From NCBI GenBank assembly GCA_023387085.1, contig JAEWIL010000218.1, positions 1 through 21,805 of the forward strand: DNA of 21,805 nt, read 5' to 3'. Positions within the stretch are counted from its first letter, which is position 1. Every line of letters starts with the position of its first letter. This document shows positions 1-7,800 of the stretch, one piece after another. A program made the position numbers and the translations under genes. This DNA is from Pseudomonadota bacterium. Lineage in GTDB: Bacteria > Pseudomonadota > Alphaproteobacteria > Sphingomonadales > Sphingomonadaceae. The notes beneath the pieces were generated by a model, which was given only the letters and a program-made list of their open reading frames with translations, did not search any database and was not told the DNA's origin.

Positions 1-23
1 TTTTATTGCGGTATGCAAGTGAA

Positions 24-47
24 CCCGGACGCCGCTTGGCGTCCGGG
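24..47 (-). terminator. Hairpin terminator after the minus-strand catabolic operon
   Basis: A perfect 10-bp inverted repeat (CCCGGACGCC at 24-33, loop GCTT, GGCGTCCGGG at 38-47) lies 11 bp beyond the stop codon of the dehydrogenase gene that ends at 59. Read on the minus strand it is followed by TTCAC rather than a long T run, so it is a strong hairpin with a weak U tract. Its position at the end of a four-gene operon makes termination the likeliest role. Confidence 0.6.
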
Positions 48-58
48 CGGACAGAGCC

Positions 59-961
59 TCAGACGTAGGTCCGAGGTGTTGCGATCCCGGCGTTGCGACA
101 GGCATTTTCGAGCAGGGCCGAATAGTCGCTCGATGCGAGATCGGTCGCGCGCGCGGCGCCGTAAACGGCATGCGCTGCGGCTCCGACGGGGAGCCCGATG
201 CGCTGCTCGGCCGCAGCTGTCATCGCGAGCGTCATGTCCTTGAAGGCGAGATCGATCGTGAACCCGGGCTCGGTGTCGCCCTTCAGCACCTTGTTCACCA
301 TCAGCGTGTGAAGCTGGCCGTTCTGCGCTGTCGTGCTTCCCGTCACTTCGAGGATCGTGCCGATATCGAGGCCGAGCTTGGTCCCGAGCGCCACGGCTTC
401 GGCGCTGACTTCGGCGATGGTGAGCAGGAGGAAGTTGTTCACGACCTTCATGCGGCTTCCCATCCCGACGCCGCCGCAGCGGAAGATGGCGGTCCCCATC
501 GCGTTGAGAAGCGGCTCGACGCGCGCGAAACTCTCGTCGTCGGCGCCGACCATGAAGAGGGATTCTCCGCGCTCGGCGTGGAGCACCAGGCGCCCGATCG
601 GGCTGTCGACGAAGGGCGTTCCCTTGTCGGCGCAGGCCTTAGCTACCCGGTCGGTGCCATTGGCGTCGATCGTCGACATTTCGAGGAGGAGCGCGCCGGC
701 GTCGATGTTCGCGAGAACGCCGTCCTCGCCGAGCACCACCGCCTCGACATGCGGCGTGGCGGGCAGGCAGGTGATGACGATCTCCGCGCCGCGCGCCGCC
801 TCGGCAATGGTCGCCGCCTTGCGGCCGCCGAGTTCGACGATCGCGTCGCCGCGCGCCCGATCGATGTCATAGCCGTTGACGTCGAAGCCTTTTTTCTGGA
901 GATTCTTCGCGAGTGGCAGCCCCATCGCGCCGAGGCCTATAAAGCCGACTTTGGTTCCCAT
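59..961 (-). CDS. NAD(P)-dependent 3-hydroxyisobutyrate dehydrogenase-like oxidoreductase
   Basis: This 300-residue protein belongs to the beta-hydroxyacid dehydrogenase family, which oxidises 3-hydroxyisobutyrate, tartronate semialdehyde and related hydroxyacids in the cytoplasm. The N-terminal Rossmann fold opens with GFIGLGAMG (residues 6-14), the family's nucleotide-binding signature. The family's substrate-binding segment appears as FVDSPIGR (117-124), a variant of the more usual D-A-P-V-S-G-G. The family's catalytic lysine is probably K172 in GSRMKVVNNF, with N176 beside it. The length is normal. The ATG at 961 has AAGGGAAGAGG just upstream. The gene is last in an operon, 17 bp after the aldehyde dehydrogenase, which suggests that a hydroxyacid and its semialdehyde are consecutive intermediates. 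The exact substrate cannot be read from the sequence. Confidence 0.88.
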   Translation of the reverse strand: MGTKVGFIGLGAMGLPLAKNLQKKGFDVNGYDIDRARGDAIVELGGRKAATIAEAARGAEIVITCLPATPHVEAVVLGEDGVLANIDAGALLLEMSTIDANGTDRVAKACADKGTPFVDSPIGRLVLHAERGESLFMVGADDESFARVEPLLNAMGTAIFRCGGVGMGSRMKVVNNFLLLTIAEVSAEAVALGTKLGLDIGTILEVTGSTTAQNGQLHTLMVNKVLKGDTEPGFTIDLAFKDMTLAMTAAAEQRIGLPVGAAAHAVYGAARATDLASSDYSALLENACRNAGIATPRTYV

Positions 962-978
962 AATCCTCTTCCCTTATC

Positions 979-2418
979 CTAGATGACGCCGTGGTTGATG
1001 TACGAGGTCTTCGCCTCGGTGAAGAATTCGGCGCTCGCGGTTCCGGTCTCGCGCGGTCCGAAGCCCGACGGCGCGCGGCCGCCGAGCGGCACATGATATT
1101 CAAGGCCGGCGGTCGGCGTGTTGACCATGACCATGCCGGCTTTCGACGCGCGGCGAAATGCCTCGGCACTGCGCAGGCTCTGCGTCGCGATGCCCGAGGA
1201 GAGCGCAAATTCGCAGTCGTTGGCGACCGCGATCGCCTCGTCGAGATCGGCGACCTTGATGACCGCGGCGATCGGACCGAAGCTCTCGTGGCGATTGAGC
1301 GCCATGGCGTTGCTCGTGTTCGCGAACAAGGTCGGCGCCATGTAGAAGCCCCGGGTGCGGCATTCGACTTCGCCGCCACCCGAAACCAGCTCGGCGCCCT
1401 CGGCCTTCGCATCGCGAACGAACGCCAGATTGGCTTCGAACTGCGGCAGGTTCGCGACGGGGCCGATTTGCGTGTCGGCGTCGAGCGCATGACCGATGCG
1501 ATAGGCGCAAGCGGCCGCGGCGACGCGCTCGACGAACTCGTCGTGCACACCCGCCGCGACGATGAAGCGCTCGGTGCCCGTGCAGCGCTGGCCCGTCTGG
1601 ATCCAGGCGCCGTTCGCCGCGATCTCGACCGCAAGATCCATGTCGGCGTCATCGAGGACGACGAGGGGGTTCTTGCCGCCGAGTTCGAGCTGGACCTTGG
1701 TCATCGTCTCGGCCGCGCGGCGCAGGACGGCGCGGCCGGTCTCGGTGCCGCCGGTGAACGTCAGCGCGTCGGCGGCGTCGATCATGATGTCGCCCGCCGT
1801 CCGGCCGTCGCCGATGACAAGGTTGACGACGCCCTTCGGCACACCGGCTTCCTCGAGGAGGCGCACGAGCATGATCGCGGCGCCGGGGACGAAGCTCGAG
1901 GGCTTCAAGACGACGCTGTTGCCATAGGCGAGCGCCGCGGCGAGCTTCCAGGCGGGAAGGGCGATCGGGAAATTCCAGGGCGTGATCGCCGCGACCACGC
2001 CGACGGGTTCGTGGCTGACGATGATATTGTGCCCGTCGCGCATCGAGTTGTGCCACTGGCCGGGGTGGCGCACCACCTCACCTGCGTAGAAGTGAAAACA
2101 TTGCGCGGCGCGGAGCGTCTCGCCCACCGCGTCGGGCAGGGTCTTGCCTTCCTCGCGCGCGAGCAGCGTTCCGATCTCCTTCGAGCGGGCGATCAAGAGG
2201 TCGCCGACCTTGCGCAGCAGATCGGCCCGCGCCTGCATGTTGAAGGCGCGCCAGCCGGGAAGCGCGCGCCGGGCCGCGTCCATCGCCTCGGCAATATCGT
2301 CCGCCGACGCCTTGCTGTAGCGACCCACGACTTCGTCGAGGTCGGAAGGGTTATGCGTTTCGAATGGCAGCGCGCCATCGCGCCATGCACCGTCGATATA
2401 ATTCTGGCCTTGCATCAC
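979..2418 (-). CDS. NAD(P)+-dependent aldehyde dehydrogenase
   Basis: A full-length 479-residue aldehyde dehydrogenase that oxidises an aldehyde to the acid. The visible family elements are TPWNFPIALPAWK (146-158, containing the oxyanion asparagine N149), FTGGTETG (221-228) in the cofactor fold, the general base E245 in LELGGKNP, and the nucleophile C279 in GQRCT. Overall style resembles the semialdehyde and 2-oxoglutarate-semialdehyde dehydrogenases rather than CoA-acylating methylmalonate-semialdehyde dehydrogenase, but this is a judgement by eye. The start is GTG at 2418, forming a GTGA overlap with the upstream CoA-transferase stop, or ATG at 2415, which overlaps that stop by 1 nt. Either way translation is coupled. 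The partner gene downstream is a hydroxyacid dehydrogenase, so the substrate is plausibly a semialdehyde. Confidence 0.9.
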   Translation of the reverse strand: MMQGQNYIDGAWRDGALPFETHNPSDLDEVVGRYSKASADDIAEAMDAARRALPGWRAFNMQARADLLRKVGDLLIARSKEIGTLLAREEGKTLPDAVGETLRAAQCFHFYAGEVVRHPGQWHNSMRDGHNIIVSHEPVGVVAAITPWNFPIALPAWKLAAALAYGNSVVLKPSSFVPGAAIMLVRLLEEAGVPKGVVNLVIGDGRTAGDIMIDAADALTFTGGTETGRAVLRRAAETMTKVQLELGGKNPLVVLDDADMDLAVEIAANGAWIQTGQRCTGTERFIVAAGVHDEFVERVAAAACAYRIGHALDADTQIGPVANLPQFEANLAFVRDAKAEGAELVSGGGEVECRTRGFYMAPTLFANTSNAMALNRHESFGPIAAVIKVADLDEAIAVANDCEFALSSGIATQSLRSAEAFRRASKAGMVMVNTPTAGLEYHVPLGGRAPSGFGPRETGTASAEFFTEAKTSYINHGVI

Positions 2419-3659
2419 AATGTCTCCGCAATGACGCCCGCGGCAAGCAGGTCGTCTAGTCTGGTCTCGTCAAGTCCGAGCCGGCGCCTCAGCACTGCCC
2501 GCGTATTCTCGCCCGAACGCGGCGGCGCGAGCCGATAGTCGGCGGGGGTCCGCGACAGTTTGGACGGGAAGCCCAGCAGCTTGACCGGGGTGCCGTCCGA
2601 GCGCTCGAGTTCGCGGACAAGGCCGCGCGCCGCGATGTGCGGATCGGCCAGGATTTCGGGTATCTCGTTGACCTTGCCGCCGGGCAGCTTGGCGGCGCTC
2701 ATCGCCGCGATCAGCTCGTCCGATTTCCAGCGCGCTACCGCCGGACGCATCTCGGCGAGCAGCGCGTCGCGGTTCGGGCTGCGCCCCGCGTTCGCCGCGA
2801 AGCGAGGATCGTCGGGCAGGTCGTCCCGGCCGATGAGCGTGCAGAAGGCGCGGAACTGGCGGTCATTGCCGAGGGCGACGAGGATGTCGCCGTCGGCGCA
2901 GGCGAAGTCCTGGTAGGGAACGGTGTTGGGATGCTGGTTGCCGAGGCGGCGCGGGATCATCCCGCCGTTGAGATAGTTGGAAGCCTGGTTCGCGAGGAGC
3001 GAGACCTGCGTGTCGAGCAGCGCACAGTCGATATGCTGGCCCTCGCCGGTCTTCTCGCGGTGCTGAAGCGCGGCGAGGATGCCGATCGCGGCATAAAGAC
3101 CCGTGACGAGGTCCGAGATCGGGATACCGACCTTCATCGGGCCGCCCCCGGGCTCGCCATCGGGGCGGCCCGTGATGCTCATGAGGCCGCTCATGCCCTG
3201 GATCAGGAAATCATAGCCGCCCATGTCGCGATAGGGGCCGTCCTGTCCGAACCCGGTGATCGAGCAATAGACGAGGCCGGGGTTCGCGGCCGAAAGACTT
3301 GCATAGTCGAGCCCGTATTTCGCGAGGCCGCCGACCCGGAAATTCTCGAGCAATATGTCGCTCTCGCCGGCAAGCTTGCGGATAAGCTCGGCGCCGTCGG
3401 GCTTCGCGATATCGACCGCGATCGATTCCTTGTTCCGGTTCGCGCAGAGATAATAGGCGCTGTCGTTCGAACCGTCGGGCAGAAAAGGCGGACCCCAGCG
3501 GCGGGTGTCGTCGCCCTGTCCGGGCTGCTCGATCTTGATCACCTCGGCGCCGAGGTCGGCGAGGATCTGCGAGGCCCAGGGGCCCGCGAGCACGCGGGAA
3601 AGGTCGAGTACGCGCAGGCCGGCGAGCGGGCCGGTGGGCGAAGGGGCTTCGCTCATCAC
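2415..3659 (-). CDS. CaiB/BaiF family (class III) CoA transferase
   Basis: A 414-residue family III CoA transferase. It moves CoA between carboxylic acids through an aspartyl-CoA anhydride intermediate. The N-terminus LAGLRVLDLSRVLAGPWASQILADLGAEVIKIE (from about residue 12) is the family signature. The catalytic aspartate is probably D183 in GIPISDLVTGL, preceded by the family segment GYDFLIQGMSGLMSITG (148-164). The start is GTG at 3659, overlapping the crotonase stop as GTGA; ATG at 3656 is one codon in. It sits between a crotonase and an aldehyde dehydrogenase in one transcript, so it probably activates the pathway acid or recycles CoA from a product. The acid pair it uses is unknown. Confidence 0.92.
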   Translation of the reverse strand: MMSEAPSPTGPLAGLRVLDLSRVLAGPWASQILADLGAEVIKIEQPGQGDDTRRWGPPFLPDGSNDSAYYLCANRNKESIAVDIAKPDGAELIRKLAGESDILLENFRVGGLAKYGLDYASLSAANPGLVYCSITGFGQDGPYRDMGGYDFLIQGMSGLMSITGRPDGEPGGGPMKVGIPISDLVTGLYAAIGILAALQHREKTGEGQHIDCALLDTQVSLLANQASNYLNGGMIPRRLGNQHPNTVPYQDFACADGDILVALGNDRQFRAFCTLIGRDDLPDDPRFAANAGRSPNRDALLAEMRPAVARWKSDELIAAMSAAKLPGGKVNEIPEILADPHIAARGLVRELERSDGTPVKLLGFPSKLSRTPADYRLAPPRSGENTRAVLRRRLGLDETRLDDLLAAGVIAETL

Positions 3660-4456
3660 CGGTCCGCCAGTGCCGCGGGACGCTTCTCGAGAAACGCGTT
3701 CACGGCCTCATGATGATCTTCGGTGTGATGCGCAAGCGCCTGATAAGCGGCGGAGAGTTCAAGGAGAGGGGCCAGCTTCATATCCTGGCCTTCGCGCAGG
3801 AGGCGCTTTGCCATCCGCGTCGCATGTCCCGGATTGGCGGCGATGCTCGCCGCGATCGCGCGCGCGCGCTCCATCAGCGTATCGGCGGGGAGCGCCTCGC
3901 TGATCAGGCCGAATTCGAGCGCCTTGGCTGCATCGATGGCCTCGCCGGTGAGCGTGAGCTGGCTCGCCCGCGCCATGCCGATCACGCGCGGCAGGAGCCA
4001 GGCGCCGCCGTCTCCGGGGACGATGCCGAGCTTCACGAAACTCTCGGCGAAGATCGCCGTGTCGGCGGCGATGCGGATGTCGCACATGCAGGCGAGATCG
4101 AGGCCCGCGCCGATCGCCGGGCCGTTGATCGCCGCGATAACGGGGACCTCGAGCTCGTAAAGCGCGGTCGGGATAAGCTGGATACCGGTGCGATAGGCGT
4201 TGCGCAGCGCGTAGGGCGATCCGCCGAACATGCCGCTTCGCGACTGCATATGCTTGACGTTTCCACCCGCGCAAAAGGCCTTGCCGGCGCCGGTCAGGAT
4301 CACCGCCCTGACGCTCGCATCGCGCGTCATCTCCGCGCAGAAGGCCGCGATCTCCTCGCTATGCGCGGTCTCGGAAATCGCGTTGCGTTCTTCGGGCCGG
4401 TTCAGCGTGGCGATCACCACCGGTCCGTCGCGTTCGACGAGAAGGAAATTCTGCAT
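3656..4456 (-). CDS. Crotonase-superfamily enoyl-CoA hydratase/isomerase
   Basis: A protein of 266 residues from ATG at 4456; an in-frame GTG at 4483 would add nine residues that look unlike the family. Crotonases stabilise a CoA-thioester enolate. The two oxyanion-hole segments are clear: AFCAGGNVK (60-68) and GPAIGAGLDLA (112-122). At the active-site position the sequence reads LGIVPGDGGAW (143-153). The two catalytic glutamates of classical enoyl-CoA hydratase seem not to be conserved here (F140 and Q166 by my alignment), while an aspartate occurs in GDGG. The reaction could therefore be isomerisation, hydrolysis or another crotonase chemistry. It is the first gene of the minus-strand operon and faces the LysR gene across about 110 bp. 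Confidence 0.87.
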   Translation of the reverse strand: MQNFLLVERDGPVVIATLNRPEERNAISETAHSEEIAAFCAEMTRDASVRAVILTGAGKAFCAGGNVKHMQSRSGMFGGSPYALRNAYRTGIQLIPTALYELEVPVIAAINGPAIGAGLDLACMCDIRIAADTAIFAESFVKLGIVPGDGGAWLLPRVIGMARASQLTLTGEAIDAAKALEFGLISEALPADTLMERARAIAASIAANPGHATRMAKRLLREGQDMKLAPLLELSAAYQALAHHTEDHHEAVNAFLEKRPAALADR

Positions 4457-4565
4457 CCGGGCCAAACTCCAAATGAATTGCACGCGCGCGTATGATTATC
4501 GCCTAGGACGCTGCGATGATCTCGGCTAATATTGAATGGCTAGATTTCGATATTCAGAGGCTATC
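4457..4565. promoter_or_regulatory. Divergent promoter region between crotonase operon and lysR-type gene
   Basis: This 109-bp gap separates two outward-facing genes. It is AT-richer than its flanks around 4525-4556 and holds near-repeats ATATTGAA and ATATTCAG. LysR regulators usually bind such a shared region and control the opposite operon. I cannot name a definite T-N11-A box. Confidence 0.45.
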
Positions 4566-5441
4566 ATGGACCTTCGCCAGCTCCGCTATTTCATCGCGCT
4601 TGCCGAAACGGGCAATTTTCACCGTGCCGCCGAGCGTCTCAACATGGCGCAGCCGCCGCTCTCGGTTGCCATCCGCAAGCTTGAGGAGGAGCTCGGGACG
4701 CCGCTGTTCGAGCGGGAAAGCCGCGGCGTCCGCCTAACAGACGCGGGCCGGGCCGCGCTTCCGACGGCGCGCGCCGCGATCGAACAGGCGGCGCTCGTCC
4801 GCGAGGTCGTCCGGCGCGGCGCGCTCGGCGAAAGCGGCAGCATCTCGGTGGGCTTCGTCGGTTCGGCGATCAGCGCCGCGCTGCCGCGCATCATTCCGGC
4901 CTTTCGGGCGCGATATCCCGAAGTGGACCTCAGGCTCGAGGAGATGACAAGCGCTTCGATCGCCGAGGCGCTGGGCGCGCGCAGTATCGATGTGGGGCTG
5001 GTGCGCTTGCCGCTGATGAAGCCGGGCGACCTCACGGTGTCGGTCATCGAGCGCGACGAGCTTGTCGCCGCGCTCCTCGTCGACCATCCGCTCGCGCGGC
5101 GCAGGACGCTTCGGATCGCCGATCTCGCGGGCGAGGCGCTCGTTCTCCACGGTCCCGTCAGCGTGCTGCGTTCGGTGGTCATGCTCGCCTGCCAGCGGGC
5201 GGGTTTCGCGCCGCGCATCGCGCAGGAAGCCACCCAGGTCCAGACGATCCTCAGTCTCGTCCAGTCGGGTCTCGGCATTGCGCTTGTTCCCGCCGAGATG
5301 GCGCGCATCGCGCCCGAGGGCGTCAGACTCCTGAAACTGGCGGAACCGCTGTCGATCGAGATGGGGGTCGCGATGCGCCGCGACGCCGACGCGCTCGTGC
5401 GCAATTTCGTCGCGGTCGCGTGCGCGGTCAGTGATAGCTGA
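4566..5441 (+). CDS. LysR-family transcriptional regulator
   Basis: The start at 4566 (MDLRQLRYFIALAETGNFHRAAERL) is chosen because the family normally begins this way and AGAGG lies just upstream; an ATG at 4536 would add ten atypical residues. The 291-residue protein has a winged helix-turn-helix at residues 1-60 (ending KLEEELGTPLFERESRGVRLT) and a periplasmic-binding-like effector domain from about residue 90 (ISVGFVGSAISAALPRIIPAFRARYPEV) to the end. It would sense a small molecule, plausibly a pathway acid or CoA ester, and regulate the divergent crotonase-CoA transferase operon and possibly the dehydrogenase genes downstream. Confidence 0.93.
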   Translation: MDLRQLRYFIALAETGNFHRAAERLNMAQPPLSVAIRKLEEELGTPLFERESRGVRLTDAGRAALPTARAAIEQAALVREVVRRGALGESGSISVGFVGSAISAALPRIIPAFRARYPEVDLRLEEMTSASIAEALGARSIDVGLVRLPLMKPGDLTVSVIERDELVAALLVDHPLARRRTLRIADLAGEALVLHGPVSVLRSVVMLACQRAGFAPRIAQEATQVQTILSLVQSGLGIALVPAEMARIAPEGVRLLKLAEPLSIEMGVAMRRDADALVRNFVAVACAVSDS

Positions 5442-5456
5442 TCGGTATCAAAACGC

Positions 5457-5473
5457 ACAAATCAAATATTTGT
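5457..5473. promoter_or_regulatory. AT-rich palindrome ahead of the acyl-CoA dehydrogenase pair
   Basis: CAAATATTTG (5463-5472) is a perfect 10-bp palindrome, and ACAAAT (5457-5462) pairs with ATTTGT (5468-5473). It sits just after the LysR stop and about 75 bp before the proposed dehydrogenase start, in otherwise very GC-rich DNA. It could be an operator or part of a promoter. No regulator can be assigned. Confidence 0.35.
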
Positions 5474-5544
5474 TACCGCGCCGAGCATCCGCCATGCCGC
5501 GAGGGCGCACGCCTCGCTGCGCCGCCTGGCATGGGAGACGACCC

Positions 5545-6696
5545 TTGTTCGACACCTTGACGCTTGCCGCGCTCCCCGCCGAGGATGAGGATCTTCGGCC
5601 GGCAATCCGCGCCATCGCGCAGGAAGCGGTAGCGGACCGTTCCATCGATATTCGGGCGCGGTCGTGGGCGGGCTTTGACGCGACCTTCAGCAGGCGCCTC
5701 GGCGAAGCGGGATTTCTCGGCCTCACGTTGCCGAAGCGTTACGGGGGCCATGAGCGCGGCCCGTTTGCGCGCTTCGTCGTCGTCGAGGAACTGCTCGCGG
5801 CCGGCGCACCTGTCGCGGCGCACTGGATTGCCGACCGGCAGAGCGCGCCGCTCATCCTGAATTATGGCACCGAGCCGCAGCGCGAGCATTATATTCCGCG
5901 CATCTGCCGCGGCGAGATTTTCTTCTGTATCGGGATGAGCGAGCCCGGCTCGGGCTCGGACCTTGCGAGCGTTCGCACGCGCGCCGAGCGCACCGCCGGC
6001 GGATGGCGCGTCAATGGCCAGAAGATATGGACGACCAACGCGGTCCACAGCGACTATATGATTGCGCTCGTCCGCACCTCTGGCAGCGCCGAGGACCGGC
6101 ATGCCGGGCTTTCGCAGCTCATCATCGACCTGAAAGCGCCGGGCGTCACGGTTCGGCCGATCGTCGACCTGGCGGGTGACGCGCATTTCGCCGAGGTCTT
6201 CTTCGAGAATGTGGATTTGCCCGAGGATGCGCTGATCGGCAGCGAGGGCGAGGGCTGGAAGCAGGTCACCGCCGAGCTCGCGTTCGAGCGCAGCGGTCCC
6301 GAACGCATCTATTCGAGCATCATTCTCCTCGACGCGTGGATCCGCCATCTTCAGGCCGTGGGCCGAGACGATGCCGCGACGCTCGCGCTGGTCGGCGATT
6401 GCACGGCGCGGCTCGCGACCTTGCGGGCGATGTCGATCGCCTGCACCGCGCGCCTCGCGCTCGGCGAAAGCCCGGTGACCGAAGCCTCGCTCGTCAAGGA
6501 TCTCGGAACCGGGTTCGAACAAGATCTGCCGCTCCTCATCGGCGACGATCTTGCCGCGTATCCCGATGAAGCGGTCGGCGCGGACCTTCACCGGACGCTG
6601 CAATATGTGTCGCATGTCGCGCCGAGTTTCTCGCTGCGCGGCGGAACACGCGAGATCTTGCGCGGCATCATCGCGCGCGGAATGGGGCTACGCTGA
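5545..6696 (+). CDS. Acyl-CoA dehydrogenase, large/catalytic subunit-like
   Basis: The reading frame is open back to 5431, inside lysR, but the first 38 residues do not look like this family. TTG at 5545 has GGGAGA six bases upstream and gives a normal 383-residue protein. The flavin/substrate signature FCIGMSEPGSGSDLASVRT (127-145) and KIWTTNAVHSDY (161-172) are typical. The C-terminal signature reads RGGTREILRGIIARGMG, so the glutamate found in short/medium-chain enzymes (Y-E-G-T) is replaced by glycine. Catalysis may instead use E248 in AFERSGPER, as in isovaleryl-CoA dehydrogenase-type enzymes. Its stop TGA shares an A with the next gene's ATG, so the two proteins probably form a complex. 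Confidence 0.85.
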   Translation: MFDTLTLAALPAEDEDLRPAIRAIAQEAVADRSIDIRARSWAGFDATFSRRLGEAGFLGLTLPKRYGGHERGPFARFVVVEELLAAGAPVAAHWIADRQSAPLILNYGTEPQREHYIPRICRGEIFFCIGMSEPGSGSDLASVRTRAERTAGGWRVNGQKIWTTNAVHSDYMIALVRTSGSAEDRHAGLSQLIIDLKAPGVTVRPIVDLAGDAHFAEVFFENVDLPEDALIGSEGEGWKQVTAELAFERSGPERIYSSIILLDAWIRHLQAVGRDDAATLALVGDCTARLATLRAMSIACTARLALGESPVTEASLVKDLGTGFEQDLPLLIGDDLAAYPDEAVGADLHRTLQYVSHVAPSFSLRGGTREILRGIIARGMGLR

Positions 6697-7676
6697 TGGA
6701 CTATAGCGATATTCTCGAACCCTTCGACCGCATGCTGGAGCAGGTCTGCGAACCTGCGGCGGTGCGCGCGATCGAAGCTGGCGGCTCGCCCGACGAAATG
6801 TGGAACGCGATCGCGCAGTCGGGATTTCTCGACGCGCTGGTGCCCGAGGAAGCCGGAGGGTTCGGACTTCCTGCCGCCGCCGTCCAGCCGCTCTGGCAGG
6901 CGCTTGGCCGCCACGCCATCCCGCTTCCGGTCGGAGAGACGATGATTGCGCGGATGTTGCTGGCCGAAGCCGGTATAGCGGCTCCCGACGGGCCGATCGC
7001 GCTCGCCTCCGCGCCGCCGGGCATCGAAATTGTCGTCTCGCTCGGCCGCGTCGCGCATCACGCACTTGTCGAACAGCCGGGAGGTGTCGCGCTCGTCGGA
7101 CTCGATGCGGCCGAAGGCCGGGAGGAGGAGGAGGGCGCCGCCGCTGGGCTTGCGGGCCGCTTCGCCTGGGGGCGGCTCGAACCGGCCCTTGCGGCGCCCG
7201 CAGGCGGGCTTCGGGCGCTTGCCGCGTTGCTTCGCGCCTCGCTCATCGCGGGGGCATGCGAGAGACTGGTCGCGATGACGGCGGCCTATGCGAACGAGCG
7301 CGTCCAGTTCGGCAAGCCGATCGGGCGGCAGCAGGCGCTTCAGCAGCAGATGGCGGTGATGGCCGAAGAAGCGGTTGCGGCGCGGATCGCGGCAGCGCTC
7401 GGCTGCGCGGGCGGACTGCCGCCTTCATTCGCGGCCGCCGCGACCGCGAAGTCGGTCGCGAGCAGGGCGGCCGTTCGCGTCGCCGCGACCGCGCATGCGG
7501 TGCATGGCGCGATCGGCATCAGCGCCGAGCATGATCTCCAGCTCTACACGCGGCGGCTCCACGAGTGGCGGCTTGCCGACGGGTCCGAAAGCTATTGGAA
7601 CCGTGTTCTCGGGGCTATCCGCCTCGGCGACACAGCGGGGTCGGTAGACTTCGTGCGCACCGCCTTGGCGGCGTAG
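6696..7676 (+). CDS. Acyl-CoA dehydrogenase family protein, small partner subunit
   Basis: This 326-residue protein is shorter than a usual acyl-CoA dehydrogenase, and its N-terminal and middle domains are compressed. The C-terminal helical domain is well preserved: RVQFGKPIGRQQALQQQMA, then HAVHGAIGISAEHDLQLYTRRLHEWR. The central S-G-S-D flavin signature is absent. Such short partners occur with full-length dehydrogenases in two-gene heteromeric enzymes, for example steroid side-chain FadE pairs and pimeloyl-CoA dehydrogenase. Here the start overlaps the upstream stop by one base (TGATG), which supports co-assembly. Which subunit binds FAD and which supplies the base are inferences only. Confidence 0.82.
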   Translation: MDYSDILEPFDRMLEQVCEPAAVRAIEAGGSPDEMWNAIAQSGFLDALVPEEAGGFGLPAAAVQPLWQALGRHAIPLPVGETMIARMLLAEAGIAAPDGPIALASAPPGIEIVVSLGRVAHHALVEQPGGVALVGLDAAEGREEEEGAAAGLAGRFAWGRLEPALAAPAGGLRALAALLRASLIAGACERLVAMTAAYANERVQFGKPIGRQQALQQQMAVMAEEAVAARIAAALGCAGGLPPSFAAAATAKSVASRAAVRVAATAHAVHGAIGISAEHDLQLYTRRLHEWRLADGSESYWNRVLGAIRLGDTAGSVDFVRTALAA

Positions 7677-7690
7677 GCCCCGCGCGGGGC
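7677..7690. terminator. Short GC palindrome after the dehydrogenase pair
   Basis: GCCCCGCGCGGGGC directly follows the stop at 7676. It could be a weak terminator or attenuator ahead of the transporter. There is no T run, so it may be read through. Confidence 0.25.
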
Positions 7691-7800
7691 ATCGCGCGTA
7701 TCGCGCGCGGCGGGCGCAGTTGGCGCAAACAGACCATCGACGCCCGCGGCGCGGCCCTTCGCTTTTCGTTTCGTTTGCCGCTTGGCGCTGCGCACCCGGC

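Noticed and set aside
991..2538. Long plus-strand open frame of 515 codons opposite the aldehyde dehydrogenase
   Set aside because: It is antisense to a clear enzyme, is arginine- and aspartate-rich, and has no family pattern; GC-rich codon use creates such frames.
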